Of a stretch of DNA of 64,000 nucleotides, positions 7,060 to 15,411 are shown one piece after another. The stretch covers positions 1 through 64,000 of the forward strand of contig NZ_NFMA01000001.1 in NCBI RefSeq assembly GCF_002161175.1. The letters run 5' to 3'. The stretch is from Flavonifractor sp. An100. GTDB taxonomy: Bacteria > Bacillota > Clostridia > Oscillospirales > Oscillospiraceae. A model generated the notes under the pieces. It was not told the DNA's origin. It did no database searches and was given only the letters and a program-made list of their open reading frames with translations. Position numbers and translations under genes: made by a program. The first letter of the stretch is position 1. The number at the start of each line of letters is the position of its first letter.

Positions 7060-10000
7060 GTGAACAAAGGAACTCATGTTGAGAAGACCAGATGGGAAGA
7101 GATGTATGAGTTAGCTAAACAGTACGCCCAGACCCATGGGAATTTGGCGGTCCCTGGGGATTACCAGGTGGGGGGAAAACGTCTGGGGGCGTGGATTGGG
7201 ACCCAGCGGGGAGATTACAAGCTAAAAACAAATCCCTGTTTTACCAAGGAGCGGGTGGAGCGTTTGCAGGCTATAGGGATGATCTGGGATGTCAGGGAGT
7301 GGGAGTTTCAGACCATGGTGCAGGCATTGGAGGAGTACCGACAGACCTTTGGGAGCGTCCGGGTGCCCCAGTCCTATGTGACACCAGAGGGAAGGAAGCT
7401 GGGCATCTGGGTCAACCGAATCCGGTTGAGCCGTCGGCAGGGGACACTGTCCCCAGAGCGGGAGAAGGTTTTTAACGAGATGGGAATGGTCTGGGAACCG
7501 CAACAGCAGAGACAGGATAAGTGGGCCGTTTATTTTAAATTGGTAAAGGAGTATGTTGCCGCCCACCGCTCCCTTCCTCCCGCCAGTTATGTGACCGAAG
7601 AGGGGATTAAGCTGGGGATGTGGTTGAGCAATCAGAAGCAGAACATCTGGAAGGGAACTGTGAGCCGGGAACGGAAAGAGAAGCTGGACCAGCTGAATAT
7701 TCCCGCCGATCACAATCAGCAGTGCTGGGACACCCAATTTGAACTGGCTAAGGCCCATTTTCTCCAATACGGCAGCCTGGGTTGGAGCCGGGGGACACAG
7801 GGACGGATTTCCGGGCCGCTGGCCAATTGGCTATCCCGGCAGAGAAAAGCATATCAGGTGGGGAAGTTGGAGAAGGAGCGGATTCAGAGGCTAGAAGAGA
7901 TTGGAATGGTGTGGGATGTCCGGGAGGAGCTCTGGGAGAGGATGTACCAGCAGGCAAAGGAGTTTTACCAGACCTATGGCCATCTCCAGCTTCCGACGGG
8001 GGAGGGGGCTTATGCTCCACTGAGGCAGTGGCTGAAAACACAGCGGCAGGTATACCACAGGGGGAGTAACCGGTGCTTTACTCCAGAGCGGGTAAAGCGC
8101 TTGGAGGCAATTGGGATGGTGTGGGATGTAGAGATAGACCCGGCCCAGCGGTGGGAAAACTGGTATCAGAAGGCCCGGGCCTATTACCAGGCCAACGGCC
8201 ACTTGCAGCCTGGGCAGGGAGAGCTGCGTACCTGGCTGCTGGCCCAGCGGGCGGCACGGAAGGGAAAGCGGGGATCGCTCACCCAGGACCAAATTGCGCG
8301 TCTGGACCAGATTGGAATGGCCTGGGACGTGTGTGAGGAAAACTGGAGGAGAATGTACCAGTGCGCCAAGGAGTACGTCCGAGTCCATGAAAGGCTCAAT
8401 GCTCCTGTGGACTATGTGACGGAGGACGGCATACGTTTGGGAAGCTGGTTGGCACGGCAGAGGAAGTGCTATCGTAAGTGGCAGAAGGGAGAGCCGGGAG
8501 GAATCACACCCCAGCGGATGGAACAGCTCAATGCGTTGAATATGGTCTGGGATGGGGAGCGCGCCCAAAGCACGTCCTTTCCGGAAAAAGCGCTGCTGTT
8601 TTATCTGAAGAAACAGTTTCCTGACGCTGGAAAGCTGGGACAGTGGCAGAGCCTGGGGGTGGAGCTGGACGTGTATCTCCCCTCCATCCAGACTGCCATT
8701 GAGTACGACGGCTGGAGGTGGCACCAGGAAAAGGAGAAGCAGGACCGGGAAAAGGGAGAGGTGTGCAGGCGGGCGGGTATCCGGCTGATTCGGGTGCGGG
8801 AACCCCGGCTTCCCCGGCTGGGGGGAGAGGACTTAATGATTCAGCTGGAGGATTGGGGGGATAAGAGCTTAGAGAAGGGCATCCGTCAGCTGGCAGATGT
8901 GCTGGGCCTAACGGATTTGGATGTGGACCTGAAGCGGGACCGCCCAAAGATTTTGGAGACCTACCGCAATGATACGGCCCGGGCCTGGGAACGCATGTAC
9001 CAAAAGGTAAAACGGGCGGTAGAACGAGGGGGACGGGAGAAAGAAGCGCAGGTGGATGAGACAGGCCGGATGGCAGTCTGGATCAACCTGCAGCGGGAAG
9101 CCTATCGGAACAACTCGCTCACAGCCTTGCAGATTAAAAAACTGGAAGGGTTGGGAATCCAGTGGTCACCCTTTGAGGAGCGCTGGCGGCAGATGTATGA
9201 GGCGGCCCAGGCGTATCGGCAGGGGAAGGGAGATTTGCTGGTCCCCAGTCAATATGTGACAGGAGAAGGGCTGCGGCTGGGAGCTTGGATTTATCATCAG
9301 CGGGAGCTTTATCGGACGAAAAAACTCAGCCGGGACCGAGTGACCAAGCTGGAGCGGATTGGGATGGTGTGGGACCCCCTGGGCGTGGAGTGGGAGAAGC
9401 ATTTTCACCAGGTGGAGGCCTTTGTTCGCAAGCATGGTCATATGCGGATTCCCAGAGACAGTGGGGGGCGGGAGGTGAGGTGCCTGTCGGAATGGCTCAG
9501 CGGGCAGCGGGACCGCTACCGGGCGGGGACACTGGAGCCGGAGCGAATTGAGAAGCTAGAGCGGCTTGGAATGGAGTGGACGGTCTTTCAGAGTCAGTGG
9601 GACAGGATGTTTGAGCGGGCAAAGGCCTACTTTTTGAAACACGGGACCCTTTGGTTCACGCCCAACTACGTGGAGGAGGATGGCTGCCGGCTGGGACAGT
9701 GGGTGGCACGGCAGAGGAGAAAGGAGCACTCCCTGACCCAACAGCAGCGTAGCCAGTTGGACAGCATTGGGATGGTCTGGGACCCCTATGAGGAAAAGTG
9801 GATGTCCCGTTACCGGGCCGCCCGGGCCTTCTATGAGCGGTATGGACATTTGCGGATTTCCACTGATTATGTTACAGAGGAGGGGACAAAGCTGGGTATG
9901 TGGGTTTCCAGTCAGAGGCAGGCGTATCGGGGAAATCCCAACTTCCATATGACCGCCCGGAGAAAACGGCTGCTGGACGAGATTGGTATGGATTGGACTC

Positions 10001-10077
10001 TGAAGCGGCAAAAGCCGGGGGCCCGGAGCCGGCCCAATTGGACGGGAGTGGAGGAGCAGTCGGAGGAGAAAGGATAA
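7060..10077 (+). CDS. HA-repeat protein with an embedded PD-(D/E)XK (Vsr/DUF559-like) nuclease domain
   Basis: The 1005-residue protein is built from about twelve copies of a 65-75 residue repeat of the helicase-associated (HA) type: each starts W..MY..AK.Y...G.L, continues with P..YVTE.G..LG.W...QR and ends RLE.IGMVWD. Seven copies precede residue 500 and five follow about residue 645. Between them, about residues 505-585, lies a different domain with Glu509, Asp537, Glu548-Tyr-Asp-Gly and His555, then D..K......AGIRLIRVRE: the order of acidic residues and IE-DG-H resembles Vsr/DUF559-type PD-(D/E)XK nucleases. HA repeats are thought to bind nucleic acid, so a DNA- or RNA-directed nuclease is plausible but unproven. 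GTG start with AGGAGGG 6 nt upstream. No helicase, methylase or other defence gene adjoins it; the gene appears monocistronic. Confidence 0.8.
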   Translation: MNKGTHVEKTRWEEMYELAKQYAQTHGNLAVPGDYQVGGKRLGAWIGTQRGDYKLKTNPCFTKERVERLQAIGMIWDVREWEFQTMVQALEEYRQTFGSVRVPQSYVTPEGRKLGIWVNRIRLSRRQGTLSPEREKVFNEMGMVWEPQQQRQDKWAVYFKLVKEYVAAHRSLPPASYVTEEGIKLGMWLSNQKQNIWKGTVSRERKEKLDQLNIPADHNQQCWDTQFELAKAHFLQYGSLGWSRGTQGRISGPLANWLSRQRKAYQVGKLEKERIQRLEEIGMVWDVREELWERMYQQAKEFYQTYGHLQLPTGEGAYAPLRQWLKTQRQVYHRGSNRCFTPERVKRLEAIGMVWDVEIDPAQRWENWYQKARAYYQANGHLQPGQGELRTWLLAQRAARKGKRGSLTQDQIARLDQIGMAWDVCEENWRRMYQCAKEYVRVHERLNAPVDYVTEDGIRLGSWLARQRKCYRKWQKGEPGGITPQRMEQLNALNMVWDGERAQSTSFPEKALLFYLKKQFPDAGKLGQWQSLGVELDVYLPSIQTAIEYDGWRWHQEKEKQDREKGEVCRRAGIRLIRVREPRLPRLGGEDLMIQLEDWGDKSLEKGIRQLADVLGLTDLDVDLKRDRPKILETYRNDTARAWERMYQKVKRAVERGGREKEAQVDETGRMAVWINLQREAYRNNSLTALQIKKLEGLGIQWSPFEERWRQMYEAAQAYRQGKGDLLVPSQYVTGEGLRLGAWIYHQRELYRTKKLSRDRVTKLERIGMVWDPLGVEWEKHFHQVEAFVRKHGHMRIPRDSGGREVRCLSEWLSGQRDRYRAGTLEPERIEKLERLGMEWTVFQSQWDRMFERAKAYFLKHGTLWFTPNYVEEDGCRLGQWVARQRRKEHSLTQQQRSQLDSIGMVWDPYEEKWMSRYRAARAFYERYGHLRISTDYVTEEGTKLGMWVSSQRQAYRGNPNFHMTARRKRLLDEIGMDWTLKRQKPGARSRPNWTGVEEQSEEKG

Positions 10078-10100
10078 GACCTCAGTAAGGAGAACTGGGG

Positions 10101-10129
10101 TTTACCCGGATGAATAAGTGCGATATAAT
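10101..10129 (+). promoter_or_regulatory. Promoter of brnQ
   Basis: TTTACC (10101-10106) and TATAAT (10124-10129) are 17 nt apart, 33 nt before the brnQ start. Confidence 0.75.
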
Positions 10130-10162
10130 GGAGAAAATAAGAGATAGGTGAGGATTCAAAGC

Positions 10163-11503
10163 ATGAAAAAATTAACATTCCGGGAACTTATGGTGGTAGC
10201 CAGTATGCTGTTTGGAATGTTCTTTGGAGCGGGAAACTTAATTTTCCCAGCCTCCATGGGACAGATGGCGGGACGCAGCATCTGGCTGGCCTCTGCCGGC
10301 CTTTTACTGACCGGGGTGGGGCTTCCGCTGCTTGGGGTGGCCGCCCTTGGAATCAGCCGGGAGGAGGGCGTGCTGGAGCTGAGCAGCCGGGTAGGAAGGC
10401 CATACGGACTGTTCTTTACCTGTGCGCTCTACCTCACTATTGGCCCATTTTTTGCCATTCCCCGCTGCGCCACGGTCTCCTATACGGTGGGGATTGAACG
10501 GATTTTGTCGGGGACAGGCGAACGAATTGGTCTGGCGGTTTTCTCCTTTGTCTTTTTCGCAGCGGTGTTGTTCTTTTCCCTGCGCCCCGGGGAGCTGCTG
10601 ACCTGGATTGGAAAGGTACTCAATCCCCTGTTTTTGGTGGTGCTGGCCATTTTGATTATCCGGGCACTCACTACGCCCATGGGGGTTATCTCAGAGATCG
10701 AGCCGGTGGGGAAGTACAGTGCGGACGCCTTTTCTTCCGGCCTTCTGGAGGGCTACAATACCATGGACGCCTTAGCTGGTCTGGCCTTTGGGATTGTGGT
10801 GGTAGACGCGATCCGTCGCCTGGGGGTGCAGGAGCCGGCGGAAGTGGCAAAAAGTACGGTGCGCGCCGGTGTGTTCAGCTCTTTGCTGATGGGCCTGATT
10901 TACGTGTTGGTAACGGTGGTCAGTGCCCAGAGCCGGGGGGTGTATGAGGTCAGCGGAAACGGCGGAGAGGTATTGGCCCAGATCGCCCAGCACTATTTCG
11001 GCGGGGTAGGCGCGGTCATTTTAGCGGTTATTGTGACCGTGGCCTGCCTGAAGACGGCGGTTGGACTCATTACTAGCTGCAGCGAGACTTTCGTGAAAAT
11101 CATCCCCTCTGGCCCCTCCTATTCCGTCTGGGCGGTGGGCTTTTGCGTGCTCTCCTTTCTCATCGCCAACCTGGGGCTGGAAGCTATTACCAGCTACTCC
11201 CTGCCGGTTTTGATGTTCCTGTATCCTCTGGCAATCGTACTGATTTTGCTCACCCTGTTTGGACAGGCCTTTCACCACAGCAAGGTGGTGCTTCGGTGGA
11301 CGATTGGATTGACCGCTGTGGCAGCGGTGTTCGACTTTTTCAAAGCCCTGCCGGAAGCAACTCGTCAGTTGATGCAGCTGGACGGTCTGGTGCAGTGGGC
11401 TGAGGGGACGATCCCTCTGGCTGACCGGGGATTTGGATGGGTCTGCCCGGCAGTGCTGGGCCTGATCATAGGGCTGATGGCCGGCCGGAAAGTGGATCAA
11501 TAA
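10163..11503 (+). CDS. brnQ: Branched-chain amino acid:cation symporter BrnQ
   Basis: BrnQ imports leucine, isoleucine and valine with sodium or protons across the cytoplasmic membrane. The 446-residue protein shows the family's opening (MLFGMFFGAGNLIFPASMGQMAG) and about twelve hydrophobic segments. An in-frame GTG at 10148 would add five residues, but the AGGTGAGG at 10145-10152 overlaps it and is well placed for the ATG at 10163, which is chosen. It has its own promoter and ends before a long hairpin shared with ppdK. No amino acid biosynthetic genes for branched chains lie nearby. Confidence 0.92.
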   Translation: MKKLTFRELMVVASMLFGMFFGAGNLIFPASMGQMAGRSIWLASAGLLLTGVGLPLLGVAALGISREEGVLELSSRVGRPYGLFFTCALYLTIGPFFAIPRCATVSYTVGIERILSGTGERIGLAVFSFVFFAAVLFFSLRPGELLTWIGKVLNPLFLVVLAILIIRALTTPMGVISEIEPVGKYSADAFSSGLLEGYNTMDALAGLAFGIVVVDAIRRLGVQEPAEVAKSTVRAGVFSSLLMGLIYVLVTVVSAQSRGVYEVSGNGGEVLAQIAQHYFGGVGAVILAVIVTVACLKTAVGLITSCSETFVKIIPSGPSYSVWAVGFCVLSFLIANLGLEAITSYSLPVLMFLYPLAIVLILLTLFGQAFHHSKVVLRWTIGLTAVAAVFDFFKALPEATRQLMQLDGLVQWAEGTIPLADRGFGWVCPAVLGLIIGLMAGRKVDQ

Positions 11504-11535
11504 CTCTTATATTCTATAGAAAGAGACACAGTACG

Positions 11536-11579
11536 ACAGCAGCCCCCCCGAATCAAAATTGATTCGGGGGGGCTGCTGT
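11536..11579. terminator. Long hairpin between convergent brnQ and ppdK
   Basis: A perfect 19-bp GC-rich stem (11536-11554 with 11561-11579) around a 6-nt loop separates the two stop codons. Neither side has a long T run, so it may act as a barrier or 3'-end stabiliser rather than a classic terminator. Confidence 0.7.
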
Positions 11580-11590
11580 TACTGGAATAT

Positions 11591-14224
11591 TTAAGCTCTA
11601 GGGTTCTTAATAGCGGCCTGAGCGGCAGCCAGACGGGCGATGGGCACACGGAAGGGGGAGCAGGAGACGTAATCCAGCCCGGTGTTGTGGCAGAACTCCA
11701 CGGAGGAGGGGTCGCCGCCGTGCTCGCCGCAGATGCCCAGCTTCAGGTCGGGGCGGGTCTGACGGCCCAGACGGCAGGCCATCTCCACCAGACGGCCAAC
11801 GCCGTTCTGGTCCAGACGGGCGAAGGGATCGCTCTCGTAGATCTTGTTGGAGTAGTAGGCCTCTAGGAACTTGCCGGCATCGTCGCGGCTGAAGCCGAAG
11901 GTCATCTGAGTCAGGTCGTTGGTGCCGAAGGAGAAGAAGTCGGCCTCCTTGGCGATCTCATCAGCGGTGAGGGCGGCACGGGGGATCTCGATCATGGTGC
12001 CCACCTTGTAGGTCATGTTGGAGCCGGCGGCCTTGATGATGGCGTCAGCGGTCTCCACCACGGTCTTCTTTACGAAGGCCAGCTCCTTCACCTCGCCAAC
12101 CAGAGGAATCATGATCTCGGGGACCATCTCCCAGTCGGGGTGACGGGCCTGGACATTGAGGGCGGCCTTAATGACGGCACGGGTCTGCATAGCGGCGATC
12201 TCTGGATAGGTGACAGCCAGACGGCAGCCGCGGTGACCCATCATGGGGTTGAACTCATGCAGAGAGGCGATGATGGCCTTGATGTCCTCCACGGACTTGT
12301 TCATATCCTTAGCCAGCTGCTGGATGTCGGCGTCCTCGGTGGGAACGAACTCGTGCAGGGGGGGATCCAGGAAGCGGACGGTCATGGGACGGCCTTCCAG
12401 AGCCTCGTACATGGCCTCGAAGTCGCCCTGCTGCATGGGCTCCAGCTTCTCCAGAGCCTTCTCACGCTGCTCCACGGTGTCGGAGCAGATCATCTCGCGG
12501 ATGGCGGGGATACGGTCCTCTTCAAAGAACATGTGCTCGGTACGGCACAGACCGATGCCCTCGGCGCCGAACTTGACCGCCTGCTTGGTGTCCCGGGGGT
12601 TATCAGCGTTGGTGCGGACCTTCAGCTGGCGGTACTTGTCAGCCCAAGCCATGATCCGGCCGAACTCGCCGCCGATGGAGGCGTCCACGGTGGGGATAGC
12701 CTCGCCGTAGATGTTGCCGGTGGAGCCGTCCAGGCTGAGCCAGTCGCCCTCGTGATAGACCTTGCCGGCCAGCTCAAACTGCTTGTTGGCCTCGTCCATC
12801 TTGATGGCGCCGCAGCCGGAGACACAGCAGGTGCCCATGCCGCGGGCCACGACGGCAGCGTGGGAGGTCATGCCGCCGCGAACGGTGAGGATGCCCTGGG
12901 AGGCGACCATGCCTTCGATGTCCTCGGGAGAGGTCTCCAGACGGACCAGAACCACCTTCTCACCGCGGGCAGCCCACTCCTTGGCGTCGTCAGCAGTGAA
13001 GACGATCTTGCCGCAGGCGGCGCCGGGAGAGGCGGGCAGAGCGGTGGCCACGGGGGTGGCAGCCTTCAGAGCGGCGGGATCGAACTGGGGATGGAGCAGG
13101 GTGTCCAGGTTGCGGGGGTCGATCATGGCCACAGCCTTCTGCTCAGTGATCTGGCCCTCGTCCACCAGGTCGCAGGCGATCTTCAAAGCGGCGGCGGCGG
13201 TGCGCTTGCCGTTACGGGTCTGCAGCATGTAGAGCTTGCCGTTCTCCACGGTGAACTCCATGTCCTGCATATCATGGTAGTGGTTCTCCAGAATCTGGCA
13301 AACCTCTTCAAACTGCTTAAAGGCCTCGGGGAACTTCTCGGCCATCTCCTGAATGGGCATGGGGGTACGTACGCCGGCCACCACGTCCTCGCCCTGGGCG
13401 TTGGTCAGGAACTCGCCCATCAGCTTCTTCTCGCCGGTGGCGGGGTTACGAGTAAAGGCCACGCCGGTGCCGCAGTCGTCGCCCATGTTGCCGAAGGCCA
13501 TGGACTGCACGTTGACGGCAGTGCCCCAGGAGCCGGGGATATCGTTCATGCGGCGGTAAACAATGGCGCGGGGGTTGTTCCAGGAGCGGAACACGGCCTT
13601 GATGGCGCCCATGAGCTGCTCCTTGGGGTCGGAGGGGAAGTCAGAACCGATCTTCTCCTTGTACTCGGCCTTGAACTGGCCAGCCAGCTCCTTCAGATCC
13701 TCGGCGGTGAGCTCCACGTCCTGGGTCACGCCGCGCTTGGCCTTCATCTGGTCAATGAGCTCCTCGAAGTACTTCTTGCCCACTTCCATGACCACGTCGG
13801 AGTACATCTGGATAAAGCGGCGGTAGCAGTCCCAAGCCCAGCGGGGGTTGTTGGACTTCTTGGCGATGACGTCCACCACGTCCTCGTTCAGGCCCAGATT
13901 CAGGATGGTGTCCATCATGCCGGGCATGGAGGCGCGGGCGCCGGAACGGACGGAGACCAGCAGGGGGTTCTCCAGATCACCGAACTTCTTGCCAGTGATC
14001 TCCTCCATCTTGGAGATGTACTCCATGATCTGGGCCTGGATCTCGTCGTTGATCTTCTCGCCGTCTTCGTAATATTGAGTACAGGCTTCGGTGGTGATGG
14101 TGAAGCCCTGGGGTACGGGCATACCCAGGTTGGTCATCTCGGCCAGGTTCGCACCCTTGCCGCCAAGAAGCTCGCGCATGTTGCCGTTGCCCTCAGAAAA
14201 GAGGTACACAAATTTAGTTGCCAT
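11591..14224 (-). CDS. ppdK: Pyruvate, phosphate dikinase
   Basis: Interconverts pyruvate, ATP and phosphate with phosphoenolpyruvate, AMP and pyrophosphate; in anaerobic clostridia it serves glycolysis or gluconeogenesis. The 877-residue protein has the three-domain order: N-terminal nucleotide-binding domain (GGKGANLAEM near residue 22), central phosphohistidine domain with GGMTSHAAVVARG and His455, and C-terminal PEP-binding barrel with GICGEHGGDP and Cys832. His455 matches the numbering of the well-studied Clostridium symbiosum enzyme and Cys832 is one off its Cys831. An AAAGGAATG site precedes the ATG. Monocistronic, with its own promoter 136 nt upstream. The long open frame on the opposite strand is a by-product of codon bias. 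Confidence 0.97.
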   Translation of the reverse strand: MATKFVYLFSEGNGNMRELLGGKGANLAEMTNLGMPVPQGFTITTEACTQYYEDGEKINDEIQAQIMEYISKMEEITGKKFGDLENPLLVSVRSGARASMPGMMDTILNLGLNEDVVDVIAKKSNNPRWAWDCYRRFIQMYSDVVMEVGKKYFEELIDQMKAKRGVTQDVELTAEDLKELAGQFKAEYKEKIGSDFPSDPKEQLMGAIKAVFRSWNNPRAIVYRRMNDIPGSWGTAVNVQSMAFGNMGDDCGTGVAFTRNPATGEKKLMGEFLTNAQGEDVVAGVRTPMPIQEMAEKFPEAFKQFEEVCQILENHYHDMQDMEFTVENGKLYMLQTRNGKRTAAAALKIACDLVDEGQITEQKAVAMIDPRNLDTLLHPQFDPAALKAATPVATALPASPGAACGKIVFTADDAKEWAARGEKVVLVRLETSPEDIEGMVASQGILTVRGGMTSHAAVVARGMGTCCVSGCGAIKMDEANKQFELAGKVYHEGDWLSLDGSTGNIYGEAIPTVDASIGGEFGRIMAWADKYRQLKVRTNADNPRDTKQAVKFGAEGIGLCRTEHMFFEEDRIPAIREMICSDTVEQREKALEKLEPMQQGDFEAMYEALEGRPMTVRFLDPPLHEFVPTEDADIQQLAKDMNKSVEDIKAIIASLHEFNPMMGHRGCRLAVTYPEIAAMQTRAVIKAALNVQARHPDWEMVPEIMIPLVGEVKELAFVKKTVVETADAIIKAAGSNMTYKVGTMIEIPRAALTADEIAKEADFFSFGTNDLTQMTFGFSRDDAGKFLEAYYSNKIYESDPFARLDQNGVGRLVEMACRLGRQTRPDLKLGICGEHGGDPSSVEFCHNTGLDYVSCSPFRVPIARLAAAQAAIKNPRA

Positions 14225-14359
14225 TTACTTCATTCCTTTCTTCTGTTGCGACGGCAACCTGCTGTCCGCCGGGGGCAGATCCAACGGACCTTCTGCAAAG
14301 CCGTCACCAATTCCCAAAGCACCTCCCGGTCCTGTCAGCCGGGGAGTACCGCGCGAACT

Positions 14360-14387
14360 ATTATACCATCTGCAGGAAATATTGCAA
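14360..14387 (-). promoter_or_regulatory. Promoter of ppdK
   Basis: On the minus strand TTGCAA (14387-14382), a 16-nt spacer and TATAAT (14365-14360). The resulting leader of about 125 nt is GC-rich and can form hairpins, but I recognise no riboswitch. The stretch from 14388 to 14610 is very A/T-rich, carries no convincing gene, and shows no clear terminator for cobO. Confidence 0.7.
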
Positions 14388-14610
14388 TGCATTTTGTAAA
14401 ATTTTTGTCAGAATCTTTAGGAAAGGAGATAAAAAGGGGTAAAAGTTCAATTTTTTATTTAAAAGAATGAAAAATAAGAAAAAAGAGAAAAAGAGAACAA
14501 AGCAGGAAGGAAAAGGAAAGTAAAAGCTGACTTAATGCACAATAAGGAGAGACAAATAAGAGACAAAAATAAAATGGCCGGAGAAAAAATAAATTAAGGG
14601 AGTAGTAAAG

Positions 14611-15120
14611 CTAATATTCGATGCCCAGGCGGGCGGGGATGCCGGAATCATAGGGATGGCGGAGCTTTTGAAAGAGAGTGATATAGTCCGCCCTCTGGCA
14701 TAGCTCAGGGGCGGGATCACGGCCGGTGAGGACCATCTCCACTTGAGCCTGGTCCAGCACGGCTAAAAGGTGGGAGAGGGGGAGCAGACCCAACGCACAG
14801 GCGGAGCAGATTTCGTCCAGCACTAGCAGTCCGCACTGAGGAGACTGGGCCAAAGCGGCGGACTGGCGGAGCAGATTCTGGTTGCGCAGAGCCTCCTCCT
14901 GAAATTCCGACTCCGACAGCTGGAAGGTAAATTTCACCTGCTGGGGGAGGGGAAGAAGGGTAACCTGGGGCAACTGTTCTAGCGCGCGCCGCTCCCCGCT
15001 GTCTTCGCCCTTGAGAAATTGGGCGATCACGACTCCTCGCTGCCGTCCGGCCATGCGCAGGGCTAAACCCATGGCGGCAGTGGTTTTTCCCTTTCCATCG
15101 CCGTAATAGAGATGGATCAT
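14611..15120 (-). CDS. cobO: Cob(I)yrinic acid a,c-diamide adenosyltransferase (corrinoid adenosyltransferase, CobO/BtuR type)
   Basis: Transfers the adenosyl group of ATP to the cobalt of reduced corrinoids, making the coenzyme form of vitamin B12 in the cytoplasm. The 169-residue protein begins with the family P-loop GDGKGKTTAAMG at residues 8-19 and contains the second nucleotide motif LLVLDEIC near residue 97; the length is typical. The ribosome site is a strong AGGAGG. No other cobalamin genes are adjacent, so it is probably a stand-alone salvage function. An A/T-rich stretch with a TACAAT at 15178-15183 is a likely -10, although no good -35 accompanies it. Confidence 0.92.
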   Translation of the reverse strand: MIHLYYGDGKGKTTAAMGLALRMAGRQRGVVIAQFLKGEDSGERRALEQLPQVTLLPLPQQVKFTFQLSESEFQEEALRNQNLLRQSAALAQSPQCGLLVLDEICSACALGLLPLSHLLAVLDQAQVEMVLTGRDPAPELCQRADYITLFQKLRHPYDSGIPARLGIEY

Positions 15121-15223
15121 GTTATTTCCTCCTAATATAAGGATGGGGGACAGAGCCTAGGGGGCAGTCCCAAGTTTATTGTACCAAAAATTTCCCCTAA
15201 TTACACCAAATATCCACAAGAAG

Positions 15224-15248
15224 GGGGGAGCGCGTTAAGCGCTCCCCC
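15224..15248 (-). terminator. Terminator of the GntR/ABC operon
   Basis: A perfect 10-bp GC-rich stem (15224-15233 with 15239-15248) with a 5-nt loop lies 12 nt past the stop of the small membrane protein gene. The minus-strand tail is only moderately T-rich. Confidence 0.7.
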
Positions 15249-15260
15249 GGACCGGTTGCG

Positions 15261-15410
15261 TTATTTTCGATGAAGGCTCCCGGCAGCCAGAGCCAGGACA
15301 GCCAGGGTCATCAGCCGTTCTGAAGGGGTGGCGACCCAGGCGAAGTGGACCAGGGACAGGGAGATGGACAACAGGCAGCCACTCCAAAGCACGAGAACGC
15401 CTGTTTTCAT
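15261..15410 (-). CDS. Small membrane protein of 49 residues
   Basis: A short frame with an AGGAGG ribosome site 6 nt before its ATG. The peptide has two hydrophobic stretches (about residues 4-25 and 34-44) divided by a short polar turn, and a basic end (HRK), so it is likely a two-pass membrane peptide. Its start lies 1 nt beyond the stop of the ABC permease and the operon terminator follows it, which makes it the last gene of the GntR/ABC operon. I do not recognise a family; it might be an accessory subunit of the exporter. Confidence 0.6.
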   Translation of the reverse strand: MKTGVLVLWSGCLLSISLSLVHFAWVATPSERLMTLAVLALAAGSLHRK

Positions 15411-15411
15411 C

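Noticed and set aside
14225-14353. A known riboswitch in the ppdK leader
   Set aside because: The sequence was compared by memory with glycine, ZTP and preQ1 elements; no conserved core is present and there is no terminator or clear start-codon sequestering stem.
12140-14470. A 776-residue open frame on the strand opposite ppdK
   Set aside because: It is the mirror of a highly expressed GC-biased gene; the translation is a low-complexity Gly/His/Leu/Val sequence with no family features, and ppdK is unmistakable.
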